A stretch of DNA of 33,702 bases. Origin: an uncultured SAR86 cluster bacterium. GTDB taxonomy: Bacteria > Pseudomonadota > Gammaproteobacteria > Magnimaribacterales > Magnimaribacteraceae. Within the stretch, counting starts at the first letter, position 1, and each line of letters begins with the position of its first letter. The position numbers and the translations under genes were made by a program. The stretch is from positions 1 to 33,702 of the forward strand of contig CACJMO010000010.1 in the NCBI GenBank assembly GCA_902594545.1, read 5' to 3'. The notes under the pieces were generated by a model. The model was not told the DNA's origin. It saw only the letters and a program-made list of their open reading frames with translations, and made no database searches. Below, piece by piece: positions 1 through 8,362 of the stretch.

Positions 1-879
1 GCAGCAGTCCTACTGTCATCACGAACATTGGCGCCACTAGCTCAAATTGCTAATCTTTTTGGTAGATTCAATAGTGCAAAAATAGCTTACCAAAGACTTT
101 CTGAATTTATGGATCAGACCCAATTCGCTACAGAATCTCAAAATAGTAAATCGGTGATAAGACGTCCTACTCTTGGAGATTTAGAGTTTAGGTCCGTTTC
201 ATTTAGATACCCAGATCAAGAGCTAGATACTCTAGAAAAGATAGATTTAAAGATTAATAAAGGAGAGAAGATAGCTATTTTAGGAAGAAATGGATCAGGT
301 AAGACAACATTAATAAAACTGGCAAGTGGTTTGTTTGGTTCTACAGATGGTCTTGTTACTTATGATGGAGTAGATTCAAAGCAAATACACAATGAAGATT
401 TATCAAGATCCATAGGTATTGTTTTGCAAGATATTCAGCTTTTCTCAGGATCTATTATTGAAAATATCAGTATGGGTAGAGAGGGGATAAGTGAAGAGGA
501 CATAGTACAAGCATCAAAAATTTCAGGTTTAGATGAATTCCTCGGAAAAATGCCGGGTGGTTATGAATTAGTTTTGCAAGATAAAGGAAATGGTCTTTCG
601 GGAGGACAAAGACAAGCCATAGCTTTAACAAGAGCTTTAGTACATAAGCCTACACACTATATTTTAGATGAACCAACTTCAGCTATGGACATGAACTCTG
701 AAAATCATTTCATCAATAATTTTAAAACCATAATTGAAGACTCAACCTTGATTGTCGTGTCACATCGTATGCCTTTAGTTAATTTGGTAGATAGGATTGT
801 CGTAATGAATGGTGGAAAAATAGTGGAAGATGGACCAAAAGATGAAATATTAAAAAAATTGCAATCTCAGAACAATTAA
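1..879 (+). CDS. Type I secretion ABC transporter, permease/ATPase (5' end missing)
   Basis: This is the C-terminal part of an inner-membrane ABC exporter that powers one-step secretion of RTX-type proteins or adhesins (HlyB/PrtD/LapB type). The frame is open to base 1, so the start lies outside the window. The first residues (AAVLLSSRTLAPLAQIANL) match the end of the membrane domain of such exporters. Counting from the Leu/Met codon at 28, the nucleotide-binding domain shows Walker A GRNGSGKT (86-93), Q-loop VLQD (131-134), signature LSGGQ (189-193), Walker B with catalytic Glu in ILDEP (211-215) and the H-loop His in VVSHR (about 245). All ATPase motifs are intact. The membrane-fusion gene follows after 2 nt, which supports the secretion assignment. 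The secreted substrate and the outer-membrane TolC partner are not in the window. LapB-like is my best guess at subfamily. Confidence 0.9.
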   Translation, partial: AAVLLSSRTLAPLAQIANLFGRFNSAKIAYQRLSEFMDQTQFATESQNSKSVIRRPTLGDLEFRSVSFRYPDQELDTLEKIDLKINKGEKIAILGRNGSGKTTLIKLASGLFGSTDGLVTYDGVDSKQIHNEDLSRSIGIVLQDIQLFSGSIIENISMGREGISEEDIVQASKISGLDEFLGKMPGGYELVLQDKGNGLSGGQRQAIALTRALVHKPTHYILDEPTSAMDMNSENHFINNFKTIIEDSTLIVVSHRMPLVNLVDRIVVMNGGKIVEDGPKDEILKKLQSQNN

Positions 880-881
880 TC

Positions 882-1823
882 ATGAAAAAAGCATTATCTT
901 CCATATTCACAACTCCAAAACCTGACTTAATTCTTTATTCAATTACAGTTTTTTTTGTGTTGTTCTTTATTTGGGCCTCTGTTTCAGAACTTGAAGAAGT
1001 TACAAGAGGTAATGGAAAAGTTATTGCTTCCAGTAAAGTCCAGGTAATACAGAATTTAGAAGGAGGCATTGTAAGAGATTTGTACGTCAAAATAGGACAG
1101 AAAGTTCAAGAAAATGAAGTTCTACTTAAGCTTGATGATACTGAATTTTTGGGCGACCTAAATGCCGCTAAGCAGCAACGAAAGGCCTTAGAATCATCCT
1201 TAGAGCTACTAAGAGAAGAGCTTAATATTCTTGAACCTTTAGTAGAGTCTGGAGTAGAACCTCGTATTAATTTGATCAGATTGATGCAAAGAATTTCTAC
1301 TGCGGAATCAGAATTTGAAAGCCTTCAAGATCAGATACCTAACTTAGAAGATAAATTATTAAGAACTGAAGTAATTGCACCGAAAGATGGCGTTATCAAT
1401 AGAATCTTAATAAATACTTCTGGAGGAGGGGTTGTAAAACCAGGCAGTCCTATTTTAGAAATGATACCTTTAGGGGATGAGTTAATTTTAGAGGTAGAAG
1501 TACCGCCAACAGACATAGCATATGTAATAAAAGGACAAAAATCTGTTGTTCAGTTAAGTGCATTTGATTTTGCCGTTTACGGAAGTCTTGAAGGTGAAGT
1601 ATTAAACGTGAGTGCTGATACGATAACAAAAGAAGATGGATCGACTTGGTATATATGTTTGGTGAGCATACCTTCTGATGGCATAACTACAATGTCAAGA
1701 CAACTAGAAATTTTACCGGGAATGCAAGCAACAGTTAATATTGTTAGCGGTAGTAAAACAATTCTCCAATATTTGCTTCAACCATTTACTAATATAAAAA
1801 ATAAAGCCTTTAGAGAGCGGTAA
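882..1823 (+). CDS. HlyD-family membrane-fusion protein of a type I secretion system, short form
   Basis: This is the periplasmic adaptor that would link the preceding ABC exporter to an outer-membrane TolC channel. There is a short cytoplasmic tail, one membrane segment (about residues 16-34) and a lipoyl half-motif around GNGKVIASSKVQVIQNLEGG (44-62), which is typical of HlyD/LapC proteins. A helical hairpin spans only about 88-162. The second lipoyl half (EVIAPKDGVINRI) and a beta-barrel region follow. At 313 residues it is well short of the roughly 430-480 usual for HlyD, PrtE or LapC. The missing part is the outer hairpin, while the conserved inner hairpin sequence (EPLVESGVE) and both lipoyl halves remain. 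It is therefore a compact variant with no visible frameshift. It is 2 nt from the ATPase gene and its stop overlaps the next start (TAATG). Confidence 0.88.
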   Translation: MKKALSSIFTTPKPDLILYSITVFFVLFFIWASVSELEEVTRGNGKVIASSKVQVIQNLEGGIVRDLYVKIGQKVQENEVLLKLDDTEFLGDLNAAKQQRKALESSLELLREELNILEPLVESGVEPRINLIRLMQRISTAESEFESLQDQIPNLEDKLLRTEVIAPKDGVINRILINTSGGGVVKPGSPILEMIPLGDELILEVEVPPTDIAYVIKGQKSVVQLSAFDFAVYGSLEGEVLNVSADTITKEDGSTWYICLVSIPSDGITTMSRQLEILPGMQATVNIVSGSKTILQYLLQPFTNIKNKAFRER

Positions 1824-2773
1824 TGAAGCCCTTCAAGTTTCTATTCATTCTTTTTTTTACTTCTCAAACTCTTCTTAGTACAGAGTATGAAATTACCGTA
1901 CTTGCAACTAATACAGCAAACTTTGGAGGAATAGGAGAGTGGAGCTTTTCAGCTCTACTTGAGAGTGAAGAAGAAAAAATACTGTTTGATACCGGTTTTG
2001 ATGAAAACACAGTACTTCACAATGCCAAGCTATTAAAAAAAGACTTAAGTGTAGTCGAGAAAGTAATTTTAAGTCACTTTCATGGAGATCATACTGGTGG
2101 TTTAGTAAAACTTAGAGAGACGTATATGGATATAAATCCAAAAGCCTTTTCTCAAGTTTATGTTGCGGAAGGCTTTTTTGAACAGCGTTATGATGCAGAA
2201 GGTAATTTGAGAGGATTTATAGGTGGGTTTAATGAAGTCGATAGTTTTTTATCTGCAACACATGAGTTAGGTATTAACTTTATAATCATAAACAAACCAA
2301 CCGAAATATCTAAAAACTTATTTTTATCTGGTCCAGTAGAAAGGGTTTACGAGAAAGTGGTTGTATCACCGGGTTTTTTTATAAAAAAAGGTGAAAAACT
2401 AGAGGCAGATTTAGTTCAAGACGATCAATCATTAGGAATACTAACCAAAGATGGATGGTACATGATGTCTGGATGTGGTCATGCAGGAATGATTAATACG
2501 GCTCATAAATTTAATAAAATACATGATAGGGAAGTTGTTGGTGCAATTGGAGGATTTCATTTATTTAGATCTTCTGACGAAGTGATCAACAAAACTGGTG
2601 AGGCATTAAAAGAATTTGGTTTAAGGCAGTTAGTGGGTGGTCACTGCACTGGGATCCATGAGGCTAGAAAAATAGCGGATATTGCTAATATCCACCAATC
2701 AGATCTGTCACATGGCGCAATAGGAACTGTAGTTACTAAAGATCTAAAAATAATTAGAAGCTCAGTTGAATAA
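1823..2773 (+). CDS. Exported metallo-beta-lactamase-fold hydrolase (COG1237-like)
   Basis: This is a predicted exported metal-dependent hydrolase of 316 residues. It opens with a signal-peptide-like stretch (about residues 1-20, hydrophobic LFILFF core). The metal-binding motif SHFHGDHTGG gives H85, H87, D89 and H90. Further ligand-type motifs are GCGHAG (H220) and GGHCTG (H274). The DDQSLG segment (about 200-205) and the GGFHLF segment are characteristic of the COG1237 branch, which includes archaeal dihydropterin-related enzymes. The substrate cannot be read from the sequence. Its start overlaps the stop of the membrane-fusion gene as TAATG, and its own stop overlaps the next gene the same way, so it is probably translated as part of the secretion operon. 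Whether it works with the exporter is inference. Confidence 0.82.
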   Translation: MKPFKFLFILFFTSQTLLSTEYEITVLATNTANFGGIGEWSFSALLESEEEKILFDTGFDENTVLHNAKLLKKDLSVVEKVILSHFHGDHTGGLVKLRETYMDINPKAFSQVYVAEGFFEQRYDAEGNLRGFIGGFNEVDSFLSATHELGINFIIINKPTEISKNLFLSGPVERVYEKVVVSPGFFIKKGEKLEADLVQDDQSLGILTKDGWYMMSGCGHAGMINTAHKFNKIHDREVVGAIGGFHLFRSSDEVINKTGEALKEFGLRQLVGGHCTGIHEARKIADIANIHQSDLSHGAIGTVVTKDLKIIRSSVE

Positions 2774-3300
2774 TGCCTAATCAAGATGTAATCATTCTAG
2801 TTGTCCAGATAGTTGCGGCTTTGGGGGTTGTCGTCTCAGTTGTCTATCTAGGAATGCAAATTAAACAACAAAATATAATAACAAAAGCTCAATTTGGACA
2901 TTCTTTAACTCAAAGACTATATGAGAGATATTTCCAAACCTCCACAAATAAAGAATATGCCGAATTTATGGCAAAAGATTGGGATGCAGAAGATTTAAAT
3001 CCAACTGAGGAGACAAGAGTTCAAATGGCAATTCTGACTTATTTGGTAGATATATTTGATGTTTATGACAAGGTTCAAGCTGGACTGGTAGATAGAAGTC
3101 ATCTTGATACTCGAATGAATACCTTAAAACTCGGTGTTATGAAGACAAAAAATGCGAAGTTGGTATGGTCTTATTGGAAGTGGAATAGAACAAAAGAGTT
3201 TGTTAAGTGGTTTGAAGAAGAAATCTATGGAGAAGTGGAAAGTAAGCTTTCTGATGAAGAGATAATCAGCAAATCTAAAGAATTAAATACCCTCAGATAG
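2773..3300 (+). CDS. Membrane-anchored protein of unknown function, 175 aa
   Basis: I do not recognise a characterised function. The protein has one N-terminal membrane segment (about residues 6-28, rich in V, A and L), followed by a YLGMQIKQQN stretch. That layout resembles a family of small uncharacterised proteins, common in marine proteobacteria, that carry YLxxQIxxN just after the membrane helix. The rest is soluble, charged and probably helical, with many aromatic residues (SYWKWNRTKEFVKWFEEE near 142-160). It is the fourth gene in the chain and its start overlaps the previous stop as TAATG. Its last 8 nt overlap the 3' end of the convergent TPR gene, so no terminator separates them. 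No catalytic motif is visible. Confidence 0.75.
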   Translation: MPNQDVIILVVQIVAALGVVVSVVYLGMQIKQQNIITKAQFGHSLTQRLYERYFQTSTNKEYAEFMAKDWDAEDLNPTEETRVQMAILTYLVDIFDVYDKVQAGLVDRSHLDTRMNTLKLGVMKTKNAKLVWSYWKWNRTKEFVKWFEEEIYGEVESKLSDEEIISKSKELNTLR

Positions 3301-4741
3301 CTTGTACAGTCTCTAATAGCTCTTTATTTAATCTATCATTATTTAAATGAAATCTGTCTATTTCCATTTCCCAATCTAAGTCTTTATATTTAACTTTTCC
3401 TTTCTTAAACCAACCATCATTCAAGCAATCTGAAGAATTTATTGTATGTAAGTGGAAATTCAACAGCCATGTTCTTACATCTATTTCTACAATTTCCTTA
3501 TTAAGATCCTGACATTTTATGAAATCTTCTTTCAAATAATAGCCTAGGAATAGAGCGGCAAGGCGTCTATCGCTGGTAGTCTGTCCTTGTGGTACAGGAT
3601 CTAATTCGTATGCCTTTTCCAGGAACTCTATACCCTGATCAAGTTCTCCTAGTCTTAATAGTGATTCTCCATAAACAGATATTACCCTTGGATCATTTGG
3701 GTTTAAGGTCGTTGCTTTATGACCGCTTTCTTTAGATTTTTCAAAATCATGCATAGAAAGGTAAACCTCAGATAACATTCGATGACATTCAAAATCATTT
3801 TGATCTACCTCTAACGCCTTATCTAAAAGTTCCATTAACTCATCTACCTTTTCATTCGACATTTCACAATAACCTCGGCCTAATGCTTGACCAATTACAC
3901 AAGCTTTCCATGCATAAGCTTGGGCGTTATTTTCGTCAGCTGAGATAGCTGAATCTAAATTTCGCATAGCTTCGTCATTAGCTTCTTTTGTGAATTTATG
4001 ATGATTTTCTTTTCCTTTTAACAAAAACTCATAAGAGGTCATACTTTCTGTCGGTTTCCTGTGAGCTCTTTTTAAGCTTGATATTTCTATTCCACCAATT
4101 AAAGCTATGGTAATTTTACGAACAATCTCATCTTGAATATCAAATATATCTTCTTTTACTCGATCATACTTATTACTCCAAATTACGTTTCCTTCAGGAG
4201 TTTCAGATAATTCAACTGATATTCTTATCCTATCTTCAACGGCTCTTATACTTCCTGAAACAATATAATCCAATTCATAGTCCTCTCGATATTGCTTATG
4301 AGAAAGGTTTTCTTCTCTTAGATTAAAGCATGTTTGTCTTGATACAATTTCAATTTCGCTAATCATTGAAAACTCCGTAATCAAGTCTTCAACTATACCG
4401 TCCACTAAAAATGCTCCGTCATCGTCCTTATTAAGGTTGGCAAAAGGAATTACAGCTATCTTAAGCTTGTAATCACCTGATGCAGTTACATGCTTTGTAA
4501 TGTATTGATCGTTCTCCTCCTTAGAACCACCATAGAAATATGCTAAAGATAGAGTTGCAGGAAATCCTAAACCTACAATGATAAAAAGAAACTGCATAAC
4601 TATTGCTTCGCTCACACCAAATATTGATTCTGCAGGAAAAGTATTAAAAAAAACTGGTGCAAGTTGTATTAAAGCAATACCGCCTACTAAATATGCAGCG
4701 GCTGTTTTGCTAATCTTTTGCACGATTTCTCTTAACAACAT
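3293..4741 (-). CDS. Membrane-bound TolB-like/TPR protein (regulator-type, no DNA-binding or cyclase domain)
   Basis: Two hydrophobic segments (about residues 14-32 and 45-70) precede a TolB/FlgO-like N-terminal domain. That domain starts at KLKIAVIPFANLNKDDDGAF and continues through VDGIVEDLITEFS and VSGSIR. It matches the region found between the output domain and the TPRs in CadC-type regulators and class III adenylate cyclases. The second half is TPR-like helical repeats (about 240-400). No winged-helix or cyclase domain is fused to it, and none lies next to it. I place the start at the ATG at 4741 rather than the GTG immediately upstream at 4744; neither has a strong ribosome-binding site. 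The role is unknown, perhaps periplasmic sensing or a scaffold. It is convergent with the secretion-operon tail (8-nt overlap) and divergent from the lipoprotein gene. Confidence 0.8.
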   Translation of the reverse strand: MLLREIVQKISKTAAAYLVGGIALIQLAPVFFNTFPAESIFGVSEAIVMQFLFIIVGLGFPATLSLAYFYGGSKEENDQYITKHVTASGDYKLKIAVIPFANLNKDDDGAFLVDGIVEDLITEFSMISEIEIVSRQTCFNLREENLSHKQYREDYELDYIVSGSIRAVEDRIRISVELSETPEGNVIWSNKYDRVKEDIFDIQDEIVRKITIALIGGIEISSLKRAHRKPTESMTSYEFLLKGKENHHKFTKEANDEAMRNLDSAISADENNAQAYAWKACVIGQALGRGYCEMSNEKVDELMELLDKALEVDQNDFECHRMLSEVYLSMHDFEKSKESGHKATTLNPNDPRVISVYGESLLRLGELDQGIEFLEKAYELDPVPQGQTTSDRRLAALFLGYYLKEDFIKCQDLNKEIVEIDVRTWLLNFHLHTINSSDCLNDGWFKKGKVKYKDLDWEMEIDRFHLNNDRLNKELLETVQAI

Positions 4742-4759
4742 CACTTAAAATCTTATACT
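4732..4759 (+). promoter_or_regulatory. Sigma-70-type promoter for the beta-propeller lipoprotein gene
   Basis: TTAACA at 4732-4737 (one mismatch to TTGACA) is 16 nt from TATACT at 4754-4759. Transcription would start near 4766. That leaves a leader of about 20 nt containing AGGAG a few bases before the ATG at 4786. The -35 element overlaps the start codon region of the divergent TPR gene. This is read by eye and not tested. Confidence 0.5.
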
Positions 4760-4785
4760 AAGAATAAAGTTATTAGGAGCATTAA

Positions 4786-6366
4786 ATGAATAAATTTTGT
4801 ATTGTCTTATTTGCTGTAGCTTGTCTTGCTAGCTGCTCTAGCGAAGATGACTATCAATTAGAGTCCTTCGTTGAGGGAGCAAAAATAGCAGGCGTAAATG
4901 GAATGCACTTCGGTCCAGATGGTTTTTTATATGCTGCCTCCGTAAGTGGATCAGACATATCTGTTATTGATACAGAGAATCAATCTATCATTAAAAGATA
5001 TGGTTTAACTGAAGGGGTAATAGGTCCAGATGATATTGCTTTTAACTCAAAAGGAGAGTTCTATTGGACATCTATCCTTACAGGAGAGGTGGCAGGTTTT
5101 GATTTAAATGGTAATAAAGTTATAGCTGGCAACCCTGGACCCGGAGTTAACCCAATTACTTTTTCTGATGATGATAGATTGTTTGTCGCTCAATGTTTTT
5201 TTGATAATGGTGTTTTTGAATTGGATCCTACTGGAACAAATCCTCCAAGGACAATATTCAACGAATTAGGGCAATTTTGTGGATTAAATGGCATGGATTG
5301 GGGTCCCGATGGACGCTTATATGGACCCAGATGGTTCAACAACGAAGTTGTCAGTGTTGATGTTGATAGTGGAGATTTGCGCGTTGAAGCTAAGGGCTTC
5401 GTCGTTCCTGCTGCTGTAAAATTTAATTCTAAGGGTCAGTTATTCGTTTTAGATACAGGCGCTGGCAAAGTTATAAAAGTGGATGATGGAAATAATATTG
5501 ATTTTGCAATAGTAGAAACAGGTCTAGACAACCTAGCTTTTAATGACAGGGACGAATTGTTTGTTTCAAGTTACTCAGAAGGATATGTTTTAAAAGTTTC
5601 GGAGAACTCTATAGAACCAGTTCTGCCTGGAGGTATATCTCATGCTGGCGGTATAGCGGTTTTAGAAAATGATATCATTGTTGCTGATATACAGTCTGTT
5701 AAAGCTTACAGTACAACAAATGGAGATGAAAGCTGGAATTATAAAAATACTTTTAGGGTTTCGCCAATGGGGGCCAATACTGCGGTTTCAACCTTTAAAG
5801 ATAATTTAATACTTACAAGTTGGCTTGATGGTCATGTCAAAATAATGAGGCCAGATACAGGTGAAATAATTGAAAGCTTGGATAATTTAAATATGCCAAT
5901 TTCTGCGACACCTTTTAAAAATCAAATTGCTGTGGCTCTTCATGGAGATAAGACAGTAACTTTATTTAATCTTCAAGATAAGACATCAAGTATTTTGTCA
6001 GAGGGATTTTCAGCACCCACTCATCTCCTAAATTACGAAGGCAATCTTCTTTTATCTGATAAAAGTGAAGGAAAGCTTTATCAAATAGATGACAAAGGAA
6101 ATAAAAAAGTTGTTTTTGAAGGCTTACATTCTCCAGAAGGTTTAGCTGTTCAAGGAAATATAATTTACGTTTTTGAGGGAGATACCGGTGAAATTAAAAA
6201 AATAGAAAATGATGTCGTGACCACATTGGCTACTGTACAAGCCGGAAGCCAACCTCAATCTGAACTGCATCCTCCATCAGTTGTTTTTAATGGTTTGGCT
6301 ATAAAAGATAACTATTTATATGTATCTGGTGAAATGGAAAGAGCCCTTTTTAGAATAAAAATCTAA
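4786..6366 (+). CDS. Beta-propeller lipoprotein (SMP-30/gluconolactonase-like)
   Basis: This is a predicted lipoprotein of 526 residues. The signal sequence ends in the lipobox L14-A15-S16-C17. The residue after Cys is Ser, so outer-membrane sorting is likely. The mature part is a chain of repeated blade-like motifs such as NGMHFGPDGFLYAAS, NGMDWGPDGRLYGPR and FNSKGQLFVLD, each with a GPDG or similar turn followed by a hydrophobic strand. This matches the SMP-30/NHL-type propeller seen in strictosidine-synthase-like and gluconolactonase-like proteins. The number of repeats suggests one large or two small propellers. A lactonase or binding role is possible, but I see no definitive active site. 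The ribosome-binding site AGGAG is well placed. The next gene starts 57 nt downstream on the same strand and is probably co-transcribed. Confidence 0.82.
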   Translation: MNKFCIVLFAVACLASCSSEDDYQLESFVEGAKIAGVNGMHFGPDGFLYAASVSGSDISVIDTENQSIIKRYGLTEGVIGPDDIAFNSKGEFYWTSILTGEVAGFDLNGNKVIAGNPGPGVNPITFSDDDRLFVAQCFFDNGVFELDPTGTNPPRTIFNELGQFCGLNGMDWGPDGRLYGPRWFNNEVVSVDVDSGDLRVEAKGFVVPAAVKFNSKGQLFVLDTGAGKVIKVDDGNNIDFAIVETGLDNLAFNDRDELFVSSYSEGYVLKVSENSIEPVLPGGISHAGGIAVLENDIIVADIQSVKAYSTTNGDESWNYKNTFRVSPMGANTAVSTFKDNLILTSWLDGHVKIMRPDTGEIIESLDNLNMPISATPFKNQIAVALHGDKTVTLFNLQDKTSSILSEGFSAPTHLLNYEGNLLLSDKSEGKLYQIDDKGNKKVVFEGLHSPEGLAVQGNIIYVFEGDTGEIKKIENDVVTTLATVQAGSQPQSELHPPSVVFNGLAIKDNYLYVSGEMERALFRIKI

Positions 6367-6423
6367 AAATGGAGACATTTTGGCGAAGATGAATTAATCT
6401 AAATGGAAAAGTTGGAGAAAATT

Positions 6424-7116
6424 ATGAAATCATTAAAATTTATACTTTTGGGGTTGTTACTTAACACTTCCTTTCTAGTAAAGTCAGAAGTGGCTGAAGT
6501 TTTTAGTTGGAAAGCTAATCCTGGAAAAACTGCTGAAATGATCGAGAATATGGCTGAAGCGGCAGGTATTCAAAGGGCTTTAGGCGCTCATGTAACAATA
6601 AATCAACTAGATGTTGGATCTCAACAACAAGTTGATTATGTTATTCGATTTGATTCTTTAGAAGAGTGGGGTGCATCAAGAGATAAACTCCAAGCTAGTG
6701 AAGAATGGAACAGTTTCTTAGCAAGAATAGGTTCAGATCCAAGTGGAACTTTAGAACTTAGTTTTGCTGCAGCTAACTTAGATCCAAATACAAAGTCGTC
6801 TAGTTTTCCAAATTCAGGAGTATATGGCGTATGGGTTTGGGAGGTAGCAAATGGAAGATTGCCAGAAGTTCTTGAAAACTTTGCCAAAGCTAAAGTTATC
6901 CATGAAAAGTTGGGTGCCAGGGTAGAGTATTATTCTGAAGGACTTGGTCTATCTAACACACTGCATTACGTAGGTCTTTTTGACACCTGGTCAGATATGG
7001 CTAGCTTTTTGAGTAATGCTGCATCGAGCCAAGAGCTGCAAGCTTTCCAGGCTAGTGTAGATCCTGATAGTGCTACTCTGGTTAGACAAATCACTGGAAG
7101 AACCTTACCGCTTTAA
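6424..7116 (+). CDS. Exported protein made of two tandem homologous halves (dimeric alpha/beta-barrel-like)
   Basis: I chose the ATG at 6424 because GGAG lies 6 nt upstream (6414-6417) and translation then opens directly with a signal peptide (MKSLKFILLGLLLNTSFLVK). The in-frame ATG at 6403 lacks such a site. The 230-residue protein consists of two copies of one module, about residues 27-103 and 137-213, which align without gaps at an offset of 110. Shared positions include W29/W139, G34/G144, E41-N42/E151-N152, L53-G54-A55/L163-G164-A165, Y72/Y182 and F76-D77/F186-D187. The pattern fits a ferredoxin-like alpha/beta module of the dimeric alpha/beta-barrel kind, giving an intramolecular pseudo-dimer; that fold call is inference. 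I see no clear cofactor ligand. A terminator follows directly. Confidence 0.75.
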   Translation: MKSLKFILLGLLLNTSFLVKSEVAEVFSWKANPGKTAEMIENMAEAAGIQRALGAHVTINQLDVGSQQQVDYVIRFDSLEEWGASRDKLQASEEWNSFLARIGSDPSGTLELSFAAANLDPNTKSSSFPNSGVYGVWVWEVANGRLPEVLENFAKAKVIHEKLGARVEYYSEGLGLSNTLHYVGLFDTWSDMASFLSNAASSQELQAFQASVDPDSATLVRQITGRTLPL

Positions 7117-7132
7117 GAAGCAAATAATAAAA

Positions 7133-7154
7133 GGCCCCGATTGGGGCCTTTTTT
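7133..7154. terminator. Bidirectional Rho-independent terminator
   Basis: The stem GGCCCC (7133-7138), loop GATT and stem GGGGCC (7143-7148) are preceded by AAAA (7129-7132) and followed by six T. It can therefore act in both directions. It sits between the convergent genes ending at 7116 (+) and 7156 (-), and the stop codon of the minus-strand gene lies directly beside the T tract. Confidence 0.93.
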
Positions 7155-7155
7155 A

Positions 7156-7701
7156 TTAATAAACTCTTTTAATTTGAGCTTTATTCTTAGTTAACTCTCC
7201 ATCAAGCATAACTGTGTTTTCAAAAGTTATAGAATCTTTAGAGTTCATAGTCCATTTCATGCCTGTAACAAAGCTTTCATGTTCTGCATGTAAATCAGCT
7301 TTTGCTTTATCTAGCTTAATAGACATTATCTTGTCGGATAGTGTGCTAACAGAAAAAACAGGCTCTGTCCCAAGACCACAATAATGTCTGACGACTAGCT
7401 CTCCATTATCGTCACTATAAGTAGTCAGCATCTCTACACCATCTTCAACTAAAGTTTCAGTTATAGTGTTGCCGCCTGAAGTAAGCTTAAACTCATAAGA
7501 GACATCGAAAACAGCTCCAGTTGCTCCTTGAGTCATGGTTCCTTTCCATTTTCCTAGCTTTTTTCTAACCTGCTCAAAAGCTGCGCTTTTTTCTCCTGAG
7601 GCCATCTCAACACCACCTATTACAGCTGGAGTTTCATTGGCAAGTACAGAAAAAGAAAGAAGCAAAGAGGAAACTAACGTAACTAATTTGTGTTTGATCA
7701 T
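7156..7701 (-). CDS. Exported protein of unknown function, 181 aa
   Basis: This is a predicted secreted or periplasmic protein. The N-terminus MIKHKLVTLVSSLLLSFSVLA is a standard signal peptide ending near ANE, and AGGA precedes the ATG by a run of A. The mature part (about 160 residues) starts a structured region at KKLGKWKGTMTQGATGAVFDVSYEF, with alternating hydrophobic beta-strand character throughout. This resembles small lipocalin-like or DUF1579-like proteins, in which a LGxWxG motif opens the barrel. One Cys (in RHYCGLG) is present. I cannot assign a function. It is transcribed away from the VOC gene and ends at the shared terminator. Confidence 0.72.
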   Translation of the reverse strand: MIKHKLVTLVSSLLLSFSVLANETPAVIGGVEMASGEKSAAFEQVRKKLGKWKGTMTQGATGAVFDVSYEFKLTSGGNTITETLVEDGVEMLTTYSDDNGELVVRHYCGLGTEPVFSVSTLSDKIMSIKLDKAKADLHAEHESFVTGMKWTMNSKDSITFENTVMLDGELTKNKAQIKRVY

Positions 7702-7813
7702 TTTTTTTCCTAAATATAAGTTTTAATCCTTTAATTTATCCTATCTATTCTTAAATGCAATATCTGTTAACTGTTAGAAAAAAGTAGATTAAAATCAAGA
7801 ATAGGGGATATAA

Positions 7814-8362
7814 ATGAAAAATAAAATACCAATCAACAATGTGCATCATGTTGCTTTTAGATGTAGAGATGCTGAACAAACTAGATGGTTCTACGAGGAT
7901 GTGTTGGGACTTAAATTAGCAGCTGCTATGGCCTTTGATAACTTATCAGGTACCGATAAAAAAATTGAATATATGCATATATTCTTTGAGATGGTCGATG
8001 GAAACTATATTGCATTTTTTGATGACCCTCATAATGCTCCAGAGGATTTTTTTGTAGACATGAATGGTTTTGATAGCCACGTTGCTGTAGAAGTAGAGTC
8101 TATGGACCATCTAAAAGCAATTCAATCAAACCTTAAAGCTATAGAATGGGATTCTTTTATTATTGACCATGAATTTGTGACTTCTCTTTATATTTTTGAT
8201 CCTAATGGAATTCAACTTGAATTCACTTGCAGAGCTTCTGATCATGACAAAATAATGGCTGAAGATGCAGCTAAAGCACATCAAGAAATAAAAGATTGGA
8301 CTGCAAGAACTAGAGAGCTAAAGATAAATAAATTTGGTGAAAAGTCTTTAACTAAAAGATGA
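7814..8362 (+). CDS. VOC-family protein, extradiol dioxygenase/glyoxalase-like
   Basis: This is a vicinal-oxygen-chelate fold protein of 182 residues. The first beta-alpha-beta module opens with NNVHHVAFRCRDAEQTRWFYEDVLGL (H11/H12). The second contains DSHVAVEV (H89) and ends with DPNGIQLEFTC (E136). H12, H89 and E136 are placed as the 2-His-1-carboxylate metal triad of type I extradiol dioxygenases and glyoxalase-like enzymes. The metal and reaction cannot be decided from the sequence. GGGGA lies 6 nt upstream of the ATG. The stop overlaps the start of the hydrolase gene (ATGA), and HMG-CoA lyase follows, so the three are probably one operon. That context suggests a catabolic ring-opening or isomerising step, which is inference. 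Confidence 0.85.
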   Translation: MKNKIPINNVHHVAFRCRDAEQTRWFYEDVLGLKLAAAMAFDNLSGTDKKIEYMHIFFEMVDGNYIAFFDDPHNAPEDFFVDMNGFDSHVAVEVESMDHLKAIQSNLKAIEWDSFIIDHEFVTSLYIFDPNGIQLEFTCRASDHDKIMAEDAAKAHQEIKDWTARTRELKINKFGEKSLTKR

